Assembly (NCBI GenBank): GCA_001600455.1
Contig: BCKC01000011.1
Coordinates: 124,001-188,000 of the forward strand
DNA length: 64,000 bases
Direction of reading: 5' to 3'
Origin: Endocalyx cinctus
Lineage: Eukaryota > Ascomycota > Sordariomycetes > Amphisphaeriales > Apiosporaceae
The notes under the pieces were generated by a model. The model saw only the letters and a program-made list of their open reading frames with translations. It was not told the DNA's origin and ran no database searches. Of the stretch, positions 43,734 through 55,766 are shown piece after piece (within the stretch, counting starts at the first letter, position 1; each line of letters begins with the position of its first letter). The position numbers and the translations under genes were made by a program.

Positions 43734-43787
43734 GAGATGTGAATATAGATTTAGATATTGGAAAGAAGGAAAGAAGGAAAAGCAAGG

Positions 43788-43796
43788 CTTTTATAT
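43788..43796 (-). promoter_or_regulatory. TATA box of chromodomain gene
   Basis: ATATAAAAG on the minus strand, about 55 bp upstream of the first ATG. The short distance favours the second ATG (43688) as the real start. Confidence 0.45.
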
Positions 43797-45289
43797 TTCT
43801 ATTTACCATCCTGAATAAAGGTTATGGAGTTGGTCCTTGAGAATCGGTTGGAAAAATAGTCGATCTAAGTAGTTGTCGACCATTCTCTTCTCGTATCTAC
43901 TTCCTCATTAGGATTTCTTTTCAGTCATGTGAGATCATTCGCTTATAATAAACTTTTCCTAGTAAATCTCTCATATCAGACCACAGATACCCTCAACCTA
44001 CTTTGCATATCTTATGTCTTTTTTTGTGAGGTGTTTTTCTGATAATAAAAGCACAGCCGCCTTGTACCCTGTAAAACTCGCTTGCGCCGGCTAGCTCCAA
44101 TTAGATTATGAATGAACTATTCAAAGGGTGAGCGAGGGCATTACGCAGCCAAGAAGGTATCAAGACACTTGGCCAACTAATACGGAATATTTCCCACTTA
44201 TTCCCTGTATTTAGCAGGAGCCAATCTAGAAGGTGATTTGTTCTTCCCTTGCAAAGCAAAACAGAGGCACTTCATGCTTAATTGTATACGTAATTGAAAT
44301 CTATACTTCCAACCTTCCAGGGACAGTTGTGTAATGAAGTCATATCTCTTAAGTCGCCCGCTCCTCACTCATGGCTGTTCTTAATCCTACCTATTAGGCC
44401 AGATGGAAGGATGTGACGGTTGTCTAGATGGGATAGCCACTTCCAAGAATAGATGAAATCTCCCTCACGAAAGAATTACTGTACCGTCCTCTACGTGGTA
44501 CAAGCCTGGTCTTACTTATCCTGAGTTATATACGATGAGCTGGTGGTCTCCGAGTTTCTAAACTGATTATTCTAATAACTAATTTTCCTAACTCGAAACG
44601 GTTATAAGATCCCTATCCCTGATTTAGATACTATTATGACCAAGAAACGACTACCTCTATCACGTTTCTATAGAGCGAGGCCGCGTCATCAGGAGGGAGG
44701 AAGGTAGAAATCTAGTAGCTAGAAAATTAAACTTGTGAGTATGAAAGTTCCCGCCCTAGTATGAATATTTATTTGGAAGACCTTGTACTCACTCCTGCCT
44801 TCTGTATACGACCGCGTAGCCACATCCTAGCTCTAGGTTGACCTCATCCTTGTATGATAATTATCCCTAATTTAGTAGCAAAAATTTTCCTCGATTCGCT
44901 CGATTACGTTGTCTACCAGTTTATGGACAAATAATGGGCAGTTTCTTTCTTTTCCCCTTTCCACAATTTCCTATATACAATCTTACAGGTATATATTCGC
45001 GAATCTGCTAAACCCTATGAACCGGTATTAACATCAGCATTACATGGGATTCAAATTCCTACAGCTTCTAAAACCCGGATCAAGAAGTATGCGGAGTTAC
45101 ACTTTAACGCAAGACACTGCAATCGTGATTATCTTCACGGATCGGTAATATGAATGGAGTCGGAATACAGTAGCTGTATTCCTCATCTCTTCTTAGATGT
45201 ACAAACCGGATGCAGTTGAAGTTGGTATTACATTATCGCGGCTCCGGCTTATCTCATGGTGGGGCTCATGGACAGTGCACACCTTGCAA
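43797..45289. other. No recognisable gene
   Basis: AT-rich intergenic DNA with stops in all frames. Confidence 0.5.
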
Positions 45290-45480
45290 ACAAAGTTCTA
45301 GTTGAGCATTATCTTGATAGTAGCCCCACTAGCTCCATTTCTGGCAACATCATTTCTAGATAATCGCCCCTAGACCAGCTTCAAAAACGGCGAACCCGAT
45401 TCTGGAAGCTCCACTTCTGGACAAAGGTGAATGTCCATAAGCGTTGGACGCAAGGGAGTGTGATTTACAACACCTCAGCC
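45290..45480 (+). repeat. Dispersed repeat family, copy near 45.4 kb
   Basis: ATAATCGCCCCTAGACCAGC and TTCTGGAAGCTCCACTTCTGG match the first half of 22807-22995. Its right edge, GACGCAAGGGAGTG, is the reverse complement of CACTCCCTTGCGTC-like sequence near 22607, hinting at an inverted end. Confidence 0.55.
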
Positions 45481-45519
45481 TGAATGGTGGCTTGGACTGG
45501 CTATCCCAAATTTTGGATT

Positions 45520-47131
45520 AATATTCCAGCGACAGTGGTCCGCAACTATATTTACCGAAAATGACCTTACCAACGCGGTACAGGACGTAGCAGCTGGCCA
45601 AAGCATTCGAAAAGCAGCTAGGACCTGGGGTATACCCCTAACTACCTTGTACGACCGGATCAATGGCACCGAGCCCAGAAGCACTGCTTTCAAGCATCGC
45701 CAGCTACTTTCCGAATTTCAAGAAGCCCACATAGCCAATTGAACCGCCACTCAGACTGCCCTGGGCCACCCACCTACCCACCAACAGCTCCGAGAATTCG
45801 CCCACCGAATCGTACTGGCCAGCGGAGGCTCCAGAACACCAGGAATCAACTGGATAACCCGTTTTCAACGTCGATTTCCATTCGTTAAGGCCATACGTCA
45901 ACGTACAATTAATTTTCGAAGGGTCAATGGAGCCAGACCTTCTATTATTCGCGAATGGTTTCAACGGCTCCAAGTATACCGTATTACCGGTATCAAACCC
46001 GAAAACAGGTACAATATGGACGAGTCAGGAGTAATGGAAGGGCGTGGGAGTAATGGTCTCGTCCTGGCTGTTGGTGACAGCCAGGTTATTCGAAAAAAAC
46101 AGCCTGGCGTACGGACCTGGACTACCTTCTTGGAGTGTATCTCGGCAACAGGTCGGGCCCTTAACCCCCTTATTATTTTTAAGGGTAAAAGCCTCCAGGA
46201 TCAGTGGTATCCCGAAGACCCGACTCCTTATCGTACTTGGAAATTTACGTACCATCCGAGTGGGTGGATAAACGACGATATAGCGCTGGAGTGGTTACGT
46301 ACGGTATTTATACCAAATACTACCCCATCAGACCCTAACGAGCCTCGATTATTAATCTGCGACGGCCACCATAGCCATACAACCGACGATTTCATATGGG
46401 AATGTTATTCGAATAATATATTTCTTTTATTTCTACCACCCCACGCTTCCCACGTACTCCAACCCCTTGATGTGGGTGTATTCGGGCCCTTGAAGACTGC
46501 TTACCGGAAATATATCGGTAATTTACCTTCCATGGATACCGGGTCAGCGGTAACGAAAAGAAATTTTCTCCAGTGTTATTCTAAGGCCAGAAAAAATGCT
46601 GTAACGGAGTCAAATATCAAGGCTAGGTGACAAGGGAGTGAGCTATGGCCCGTATCGGTGGTTAGGGCCCTTTCCAGCCCGTTAGTACTGGACGATGAGG
46701 TACCTAAGGTACGGGCAACAAGCTTACCGCCAAGTATGTGGTCCCAAGCAGCCTCCCAGATAGAATGGGAAACTCCCCGTACGTCACAGAAGCTTCGGGA
46801 CGAGCTCTGGGAATTTGACCACCTTCAACCGGACCGATATACCACGCGCTTATTACTCAGAAAAATCAACAAGGCCTTTGATGAACAAAGTACTACTGTA
46901 GCGGCCAAGGAGAGGGAGGTAGAAGTACTTCGAGCCAGGCTCGAGAATATACAGTCTCGAAAACGTAAGAAAATTATACTCAGTCCGAATTCAAGGTTTG
47001 CAAGTATCGGTACGATATACCGGACGAGGGGTGAGCTTGGCCAGCTTGAAAGTACTTCCATTGAATCGAGCGAGTCAGAATTAAGTAGTATAGCAGAGAG
47101 CTGTATCGTTGTTGATGGAAAAGTGTTGTAA
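45520..47131 (+). pseudogene. pogo/Fot1-like DDE transposase (element 2), nearly intact, two stops
   Basis: One frame from about 45520 to TAA 47131 is broken only by TGA at 45740 and TGA at 46628, both plausible TGG-to-TGA changes. Order of parts: psq-type helix-turn-helix (AAGQSIRKAARTWGIPLTTL), CENP-B-like domain (THQQLREFAHRI, WITRFQRRFPFVK), DDE core with D in YNMDESG (46019), D in CDGHHSH (46361) and D in PLDVGVFG (46469), spaced 114 and 36 codons as in element 1, then a basic coiled-coil tail. No ATG precedes the frame and no left inverted repeat is found, so the 5' end is probably lost. It is the best-preserved transposase in the window. Confidence 0.85.
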
Positions 47132-47719
47132 TTGGGCTGTTGTTGACAGCTGGTGTGTGTTGACAGGGGTGTTCGGAAATTAGGTTGTTCGGAAATTAGG
47201 TGGCCGACGTTAGTCAGTTCGTAGTAAGTGCATACTTACTTAGGTATATACCTACGTAGATAAGCACCTAATGTAGGTTCGTCCAGCTGGTGGTGAGTGC
47301 AATGGTTTACTTCTCATAACTATATTATTCTCCTCGCATTGGCATAGGTAATTGCATTCATGGATAGCAGACTGCGAGAGGCGGGAGACTCGATAGTAAT
47401 CGGTCGCGAACACCCCCACCTGGCGGCTATTCTTGCGCTTACAGTAGCGCTGATATGTTTAGAGCTCCTCACGATTGGCGGCTGTCGGAAGAGTGGGTTT
47501 TCTAAATGAGTTCCACTATCCATATAATGATGTTTAGCATTATACCACGCGCCACCGATATCTCCGAGCTCTTCACCCGGTCATCCTCGCTCCTGACATA
47601 TTATATCGCGTTACCTAAAAATCCACAAGGAGCACAGATTATCATAATTATTAATCGCTGTATATATGTAGTACCTAACGAAACCAATAGGTTTTCATTT
47701 TAAAATATGCATTTCTAAA
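47132..47719. other. 3' flank of element 2; direct repeats and palindromes
   Basis: GTTCGGAAATTAGGT occurs twice in tandem near 47168-47201, and AGGTATATACCT is a palindrome near 47242. The first pair may belong to the right end of element 2. No gene is seen in the rest. Confidence 0.4.
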
Positions 47720-50004
47720 TCAGTCATCAAGTTTTCGAGATCCTTTTCTCCGCTTCACTCCACCCTCTTCAAGCTGTTTCCCCCTTCGTTTTCGTCCTTG
47801 AGTCTGTTCCGCCGGAATTATGACGTCACTATTCCAGGCCTCCGTTATAAGGCTCAATGCATTAGCCCTCACTTTCGCTGCGTCGTAAAGATCGATACTT
47901 TTAGGATCGACTATTCTACCTAGCATGCGACGACGCGCAACCGCGACAGCGAGCGGGCCGCAGCTAAATCCGTCGCTCTGGGCAGGAGTTGGCTATGAAA
48001 TATTAATAATTAACACAATATAAATAAAATACTACACTAACCTGGTTAAAATAATTTAAATCAGAGAACTCCTTTTCACACGCTGCCTATAGAGAGTTAA
48101 CTTTTAATAGGAACATGAGAGAAGGGCAAGATCTTACCCTAACATCTGTGTCAGAACAGCCTAACGGATCGTAATGATAGATGTGGCCGTCTCTTTGGTT
48201 TATTTCGAGAAGGCTATAATGATTGTTACGTTGGAAAAGGGGAAAAAAGCAGACGAGGTCATCATCGTCTAGCGCAGCATTACTCCATTCTTTGATCTTC
48301 TGCGCAGCGCACTCAAAAGGTCTCTCCACCGCCTTTTGCGGCCGAATCTGTTGATGGATAGGCACAGAAAAGCCAACGCGAACATATGATAGTTTATCAG
48401 CCAGATGTAGACAAAGAAGGAGGAGCTGGTCGCTAAACCATTCCGCTTCAGCTAATCCGCTAAAGATCTCGGTATCAAATGAAAATTTACTGTCTCTTAG
48501 CGTAAGCATGTTCGTGGGTGCCGAGTCTCTCATCTGTCCCTGAAGTGAAGTCCAAGTGAGCGACTTGGAAGCGTCGAGGCGCGCTGGTATGAGTAATCCT
48601 CGCTCCTCGAGAGCCTGCTTGAGAACGGCTGGCGCTGTCCGATCTTTTTGTAGGAGGGTGTCCATTTGCTGCGTCAAGAACTGAAGTACCGACATCTTCT
48701 TGTTGTCGGCTTGTAGCTGAGAGGCTAAGCCCTTCAAAGATGCCGCGGTTGACTTCGCGAGGTCCCTGTACAAAGTCAGCAAACAATATTACTCTGACGA
48801 AATAAAGAACCTACCATGGGGATTTGAAAAGAATGCCGAAACCAAGCTTGGTTACTAACTGATCCCATTTCCTACCACGCGTGAGATGGGTAGTCAGGTT
48901 ATTCCGACAACGTTTCCAAGCCTTTTTTTCGTCCTCGTTTTCGGGTGCCATCCCAATAATCCTTATTGACACCTCCTGCGCAGCCGTCTTTGACGCTTTT
49001 CGTGATGAACCCGTGATAAGCTTCACTTGATCGCGTTGCCAGCGGGCGAATGCAATCGCTGTCAGGGCGTAATGAATAGAACTTCTTTCTCGGTCTTGGA
49101 TTCCTGCATCTGCCAATGCTTTCCATTCGGAGCCGTCTGACCACTCGTTCCTATCGGGCTGTGCTTTTTTTAAACAGCAGAAAATATCCCGGTAAGTTTG
49201 TGTCGAATTTCCAGCAAGTTGGAATTGCTCGACTTGCTTAACACTTTCCTTGGCAAAATCCTCCACGGATTGAGATATCATTAAGCAAATGGGGTAGGAG
49301 ACCTCTGCAAGAGTTGACGTCTCTGTCGCTTCTAATTCTGCCGGCGAACTTGACGAAGATATTTGCGGTGATAGGCTATAAGGATTTTCATTGGCCCCTT
49401 GTCTTGTGGTGTTTGACTTCAATTTGGGAGCATGCTCTAATTTGACGTATTTGGTTGTGGCCGCTGCTAGCTGGATGGGAGACTTCAGGCCACTGGATTT
49501 TCTTGCAGAGCTGGCTGCGAGCTTATTACTTCCGTCAGCTAGTGTGATATTGGGCTCCGCGACTTTCTTTTGGGGGGTAGAAGGGGGTCCTGGTACGTTT
49601 TCCGCCACCCCCTGAGTGGCTGTGCATAGGTTAGTGCAGCAATGGTAAAGATTTTTGAATAAGTCACGCAATCGGAACTGATCCGAGCGAGAAAGCGTAG
49701 ATAGGTAAAGTCGTGTCGTCTGGAGGTTTGCCGGCTCGACTGAAGCCTCTGCCAATTTATCGAGAAGCACAGGAAGGCTCAGACGGAAAGCTACCACATG
49801 GGCGGCAGCATGATTCGTATTTTTGGGCGTGAGAGGCGCAGTTGTAGGGGTCTCGAGAGTCGCGGGATCGGTAGTTTTTCCGTTACTCACGTATTCCTGC
49901 GTAGGTTCGGGAGTAAGTGGCCCAGGAGTTCCAAGCTTGATCTCCTGAGCTTTACCTTTCGTGTCTAAAGGCTGAACTAGCTTGCTTCGAGTGGTTACTG
50001 GCAT
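47720..50004 (-). CDS. Ulp1-like C48 cysteine protease, four exons, 711 aa
   Basis: Exons 50004-48815, 48765-48138, 48086-48042 and 47992-47720 are joined by introns of 49, 51 and 49 bp with GT/AG ends and give 712 codons without a stop. The N-terminal 400 residues are disordered with a helical stretch (residues about 290-395). The C-terminal half is a C48 (SUMO/ubiquitin-like) peptidase: EWFSDQLLLLCLH, catalytic H579 in RNNHYSLLEI, D596 in YHYDPLG, and Q626/C632 in QSDGFSCGPLAV. All catalytic residues are present, the Q and C being supplied only after correct splicing of the tiny 15-codon exon 3. A basic tail (GRKRRGKQ, VKRRKGSRK) suggests nuclear location. Such proteases deconjugate SUMO and, in fungi, also occur as partners or cargo of transposons. 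This copy looks functional. Confidence 0.82.
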
Positions 50005-50127
50005 GGTGGGCGGTTGATTAGTAAGATTATTTCTTCAGGTTTTATTAAGCTAGAGTGAGAGTGAATAAGTTAGAACGAGAATAAATGAGGAAGAAAAGAT
50101 TCAGAGGCAGTCTGCGGCAAGAGGCCA

Positions 50128-50136
50128 CCTTTTATA
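50128..50136 (-). promoter_or_regulatory. TATA box of C48 protease gene
   Basis: TATAAAAGG on the minus strand, about 125 bp upstream of the ATG at 50004. Confidence 0.55.
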
Positions 50137-51106
50137 CCTGTCTATCATACCCCTGATCTTCTTCACGGAACAACTTCATGGAAACTCATCCTTGTAACTT
50201 ATTTCGTGAAATCTCTATTCCACAAACGGGGTAACTTCCTAGGAAGTCACATTACCTTCCCCAAAGAGGTCAGCTTCCTAGTCGTGCTCCGCCCTCTTGC
50301 TGCGTTAAGATTGCATAAAGTGCAGTAAAGGATCTTCTAGGGGTAAGGACGCCCTTGCCAAGCCTCGGTTCTATGGAGTTTGCCTTGGAATTATAGCGCC
50401 CGCCCTAGGTTATCGACGCAAGGTAGATTATCTTAGGTATATGGTTATGACGTCGCATTCTGCCGTGGATAGTAGCATCCCTGAGCCTCTCTTCTTGCTC
50501 ATACGAGCTCGACCAGACAAGAATACCTTCCAGCCTTGTTGTCTGCTGATGCCTGGTAGAGAACTGGGCTCCCTCCTCCGATCTTATTATGGCCTGGCTC
50601 TCGCGTAATCATTCTACCTAGTCACTTGCTCCTTTATGAAAGATCATGTAATTTACCTCTGGCATATCTCAGCTGATGCGTATCCTGGCACATTGATACA
50701 TACGGATGACAGCCCCCCCCTGCGCCAACCAGTGGTGGGGCACCGTTATCAAAAAGCATTGGGTTTTCTGATGTACGCTGCTTTTCCCAGTTGCTAGAAG
50801 ATCCTGAGGTGTTTTTGAATGCACGTTACCTAAGTAATTCCATCATTAGTGTTCATACAATAAAACGGAATGTACTTACATGACGAGATGCGTAGCCCAA
50901 GGGTCCAAAAAGCGTAACCGTAACACGGCAACGAAATATCTAGCCACTAAAGACCTATCCGTGATGGATAAGAGCTATTTTTATCGGCTGTGCTCTTTAA
51001 AGTGTGTTATGAAGCTAGTATTATATTAGCTGTACTTAAAAAATAATCATATATAGATTTGGAACATCTTAAACTTAAACCTTTGTGACGGTGAGGATGA
51101 ATCAGG
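50137..51106. other. No recognisable gene
   Basis: Mixed-composition spacer with an 8-C run near 50711. No domain seen. Confidence 0.5.
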
Positions 51107-51108
51107 TA

Positions 51109-53263
51109 TTGTCCGTGACCCCCTTACTGGCCAGTCCCACTTTTAGCCACCTCACCTATCAGGGGATTACAAAGAGCTTTTGAGAGAAGAGTAATATATT
51201 TGCCTAGCTATTATTGCTATCTTGCTGATCTCTATGGTATTGGAAACAAGGCCAATCCTGGGTGAACAAAATAGCAAATTCGTAGCAAATTAATTGAATG
51301 AAACATGAAAAGAATGAAGAAGAGAATCTATAAAGATATCTCTGTGATATAGTATGTATTTTAGTGCGTCTGGGGAAGTGGGGTAAGCCTAGTGGGTCGT
51401 ACTTCCCTTAATATCACCGCTATATCATTACTTCAAGCAAAACAGCAGTAGTACCTCACACTTTATTAATTTTTTTTACGATTATCACGATAGGTGCGTA
51501 TACAGAAGCAGAGACACAGGGGCTACACGAGCTGTTTTGAGTGGCTCTAGCACTCGGAAAGAATCAAGGGAATGGGATGTGCCCTGGCTAATGCTGGCTA
51601 CCCGAATAGAAGGTCAACGGCCAGAGAGCACTGATTTGGCTTTTTACAGTCTTTCAGAAGTACAGGAAGTACATCTCGCCGAGTGGGTGGCTATATAGGA
51701 TAGGACCTCCATCACTCACGGGCAGTTCCAGGGCTGTGTAGCTCGAATCTACCGGGCTAACGGAGGCGTCAGACTGCCAGAGAAGAGCTGCGTCAGGCAG
51801 CTTAAACGGCGCTTTCCAGCCGTTCGGGTCGTACGAAATCGTATGGTTGATTATAATCGTGCGAATGGGGCTACATCAGAAATTATTCAAGCGTTATTTT
51901 AACGACTCGAAATACTTGTTGTCGCAGCTATCAAACCAGGAGACAGATATGATATGGATGAGTCAGACCTTATGGAAGGGCGTACGGGTACAGGCTCGTA
52001 CTTGGAACCACATAAAGCATACATATCCAGAAGAAACAGTCTGGTGTACGTACCTGGACCTCGTTCGTCGAGTGTATCTCGGCAACGGGCAGGGCACTCA
52101 ACCCACTTGTTATTTTCAGAGTTAAAAGCGTTCAAAAGCAACGGTACCCCTTTGACTTGACTCTGTACGCTAGCTGGAAGTTTGCTGCCAACCCCAAAGG
52201 ATAGATGTGTGACGATACCGCGTACAACTGGTTACGAGAAGTATTTATACCGGAGACGACCCCCTCGAGCCTCGAAGAGACTCGATTGTTAATCTGTGAC
52301 GACTACCACAGCCACGTAACCCACGATTTCAGGTAGGAGTATTATTTCAATAATATTTTCATATTATACCTACCTCCCCACGCTTCCCACTCGACGTGGC
52401 TACATTTGGGCCTCTCAAGACCGCGTACCGGAAGTATCTCGAAAACGCGTTCATATCCAACGACTCAACGGTGCTAGTGAAAATAAATTTTCTTCAGCGT
52501 TGTAGTCAGGCTCGAAAGGACGCCCTGACGGTCAAAAGTATCAAGGTAGGTTGGAGTGGAAGTGGGTTGTGGCCGGTACTAGTAACCAGGGCGACTACCC
52601 ACCCCCAGGTATGACATCCAGACGCACAGACCATCAATAAGTAACAAGATGCAAGCTTCCCAACTGATTTCCGGCTCCAGAAATCAGCCCAGGTGGAAAT
52701 AGAGACTCCTCGTACGTCCCGGAAGCTTCAAAACCAACTGAAAGAGTTCGTACAGTTGGGACCCGGCCCACACACGCAACAGTTACTCTTCCAGATGGTC
52801 AACAAAGCCCTGGACGAAAAGAAATACTTACCCAGCGGCCAAGGACAATGAGCTGGGAGTACTCCAGGCCAAGCTCGAGGACTATGAAAGTAAAAATCGT
52901 AAGAAATTCCCACCAGACTGTTACGTACCAGACTAGAGCAACTGGATATGGCATAAAGCAAAAGCCTTGTCAATGACCTTTGACTTGGCCATCCTAATTC
53001 TACATTATATGTATTACCCCGCATCACGGCCGTAACACTGACCCGAATGGGATGCTCGTCAGGATCAGTGACGTATATAAGGCTAGGGAGGGAGTTGACC
53101 AGGCTGAAAGTATTCCCAGCGAGTCGGCTGAGTCGATATTATCTAGTACACCAGGTAGCTGTGTCATCGTTGGTGACGAAATAACGTAACTAGATGGGAG
53201 TGGTTGAAAGTGATTGACCAGGGTTGCCAAAAGTGGGGCCGATCAGCAAGGGGTCAGGGGCAG
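51109..53263 (+). mobile_element. pogo-like DNA transposon (element 3), old and heavily decayed
   Basis: The ends are imperfect inverted repeats of about 55 bp: TTGTCCGTGACCCCCTTACT on the left corresponds to the reverse complement of the right end, and both share CCCACTTTTRGCCAN further in. TA lies immediately outside at 51107-51108 and 53264-53265. The element holds a transposase pseudogene related to those of elements 1 and 2. Its length of 2155 bp is at the upper end for the family. Confidence 0.72.
51530..53190 (+). pseudogene. pogo-like transposase, many stops and indels
   Basis: Across three frames one can follow the same order as in element 2: RANGATSEIIQALF, YDMDESDLMEG (first D at 51957), TWTSFVECISATGRALNPLV, EVFIPETTP, LLICDDYHSH (second D at 52298; the next residue is D where G is expected, a G-to-A change), and LDVATFGPLKTAYRKYLEN (third D at about 52395) after a small deletion that removes part of the H-V-L-Q-P stretch. 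The C-terminal coiled-coil tail ends SCVIVGDEIT before a stop, like the end of element 2. It is clearly inactive. Confidence 0.78.
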
Positions 53264-53265
53264 TA

Positions 53266-55069
53266 CAGCAGACCTAGGTTATGGGTTAAAGGGACCCCGA
53301 GTCTTAAGCCTTCCAAGAGGTAAAGAACTCTGTGATGTAAGTATACACACGGATAGGGGCAAGCGAAGTGGTCGGGTGGTCTGATCGCCTACTTTTGCAG
53401 TAGTTGTAATGTTGCCGTTCTAACTTTGGTGGCATCTATATTTATTATATCGGCTTTTTGTAAGACCTGGAAGGTTTCTTCTAGTTCAAAACTTTAATAT
53501 GTCGTTTAAATAAGGTTGCGAGGGGTTCTGAACCAAGATAGCCGCATCCCCACTCGGTCCCTAGGTTACACCATAAGGATATGAGCAAAGTTAGTTAAAC
53601 TTTTGGCTGTGATTACAGCGAAATCGCGACCGTTCGAGGTAGAAGTCTAAGCTTGTAAGAGTCTTGGGTAATTAAAAGGAAGGTTGGCATTAAAACATAG
53701 TTCGAAAAGAAAGTAATTGTTCGGAGTGTAAAACCGCGGCATTATCTTCTCAGCTTCCCTAATATATTCCCAGAAAAGTTTCCAAGTAGTAAATAATAAA
53801 ATGGTACATACCGAAGAAACCCTGAGGTATTTAGAACGAGTTTATAGCGAATGATGGGAGTTTTTGATTATTGAGCAAAGAATTCTTCATATTTAATCGG
53901 GTCACTTTCCTCAGTATTGCTGCTAGAAGAGCTTGATGTCTCCATTTTATTCTGGTAGAGAACGGGAAATTGCTGTAGGTGTCCATTTCCCGGACAGTCA
54001 CGACCCGAGGTCATTTGAATCTGCCCCGGATTTAAGCTGGGAGAAAGCAATAGAATTGTTAAATCTTGATCGATTTTTCGTCTTGATTTAGAAAAAGTTG
54101 TCTTGAGTAAGACATAAAGCTTAATGGAAACATGAAAAATTTGGGAGCTATATTAAAAAGAAAAGGTATTAAAAGATACATTTATAGTACTATTTTATCT
54201 CATTAAGAAGCAAATCTTCTAAAATAAGTAGGTATTATTCTATAATTAAGTGATGTATCGATGGGACCTTATCTATAATATTAGAGAAAAGATACTCCGC
54301 CGGAGTCACCGATCCTGTAACGGGCACTGGAAGGACGCAATAAGAGTTCATATTAATAAAAAATTACCCCTGACAGTTAAATCAAGAGGTTTATAAGCAA
54401 GCGCAGATAATTAGTAAAGAAGGGTAAACGAGCTGAACAACATAAGATGGGAATTTACGAAATATGGCTAAACCCCTGAATATGCGTAGCCGCGCCCCTC
54501 TTATCCTAATGTGTCCTACAGCTTGTAATCATATGAGAAACTAAAACCTCCGTTATTACCTATATCTCCCATCCCTTTTACTCCTTGGTATAACCTTAAG
54601 ACGTGTGCTTATCGAAACCCTAATACGTCCCTTCACCTCCCAATATCCGATTGTAAGTTTAGCTAGTAATTTGTCGTAATACTTTATAATACTTTAATAT
54701 TTTAGGGATGAAAATCCTTGTAATAATCCTGGCCAGCTATGTACATGCATATATCTTGTGGAGCTCATCTGGTAGATGTAAGGTTTCACTATGCTATCCC
54801 AGTGGCGAGGCAGAATTCGAGCAGGTGGAAATAATCAGGTATAAATATGAGTGATAAGAGGGATGAGAAAGGATCCATAAAGCCGAATAAAGTCGTATTG
54901 GTTAATATAAAATAGCTCTCGATCTTTATCCGTCACTTCGCAAGAATTAGAAATAACCATACACAATACGACTAATAAATAAGCCTTAAAGAACAAACCG
55001 AAGTGTATAAGCTTCTTGAATTCGACGTCTTCGACAATATATAGTCTAAAGAGATACCCAACTATTATC
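53266..55069. other. No clear gene
   Basis: AT-rich. A minus-strand frame at 53868-54050, ending SDPIKYEEFFAQ and preceded by a TCCCAG 3' splice site, could be a last exon, but no matching upstream exon was found. Confidence 0.4.
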
Positions 55070-55425
55070 ATGGCTTCCTCTAGAAGCGTCCTTGATAAAT
55101 CTCTTACAAGCGAAGAGAGAGTTGCAATTGATATCATGGTATCTCGCTTTCAACGTCTGCCATCTTCTAAACTTGAAGATTTAAAAGAAACATCCAACAA
55201 GGAAAATCAACCTAGCTGTACGTATATTATATCGACATTTAATTAGTTAGTTGAAGTAATTAATTAATATTAGCTCAAACCGCTTCCATGGTACCATTAC
55301 AACGCAAATCAACTCAAGAAACTAGCGCGGCTCGGGAGGAGTACAGAAGTTTACTTAAATCCGTCGAGAAGGAAACTGATCGGAGACTACAGCGATCTAA
55401 GTATTGGAATAATATTTTAAAATAA
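55070..55425 (+). CDS. Small charged protein, two exons, 99 aa
   Basis: Exon 1 (55070-55217) and exon 2 (55274-55425) are separated by a 56-bp intron with GTACGT and TATTAG borders; joined they give 100 codons with no stop. The protein is hydrophilic, with a helical N-terminus (LTSEERVAIDIMVSRFQRL), a low-complexity middle (KENQPSSQT) and a basic C-terminal helix (AAREEYRSLLKSVEKETDRR). The ATG context (ATCATGGCT) is good. Function is unknown; it could be a DNA- or protein-binding accessory factor, but that is a guess. Confidence 0.6.
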
Positions 55426-55766
55426 CCTAAAATCACCAAAAAGTAGATATATGATTAGATTAGCTTTAGATAAAAACGAACAGAGGTTTTATAACAAGTA
55501 GCGTAGTTATAACGTCATATATTCAACTTCCTATAATATCTAGGGTATCGACGTAACACAAGTAAAAGAAGGTATACAGATATATAAAAAGTTGTCATAT
55601 AAAGGAAAAGATCATATCATTTATGCAGAAGAAAAATAAAGTGATGGGCCACGTATTTTGGAGCGAGACTCTATTAACTAGTGTATAAGGTAGCGTAATA
55701 TTATTTGTCTTAACCTAGCATATCGAGAAGAACCTCCTCTTACGCCATCGAACTTTTATACAATAA
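55426..55766. other. Spacer between two convergent small genes
   Basis: AT-rich sequence with no motif seen. Confidence 0.5.
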
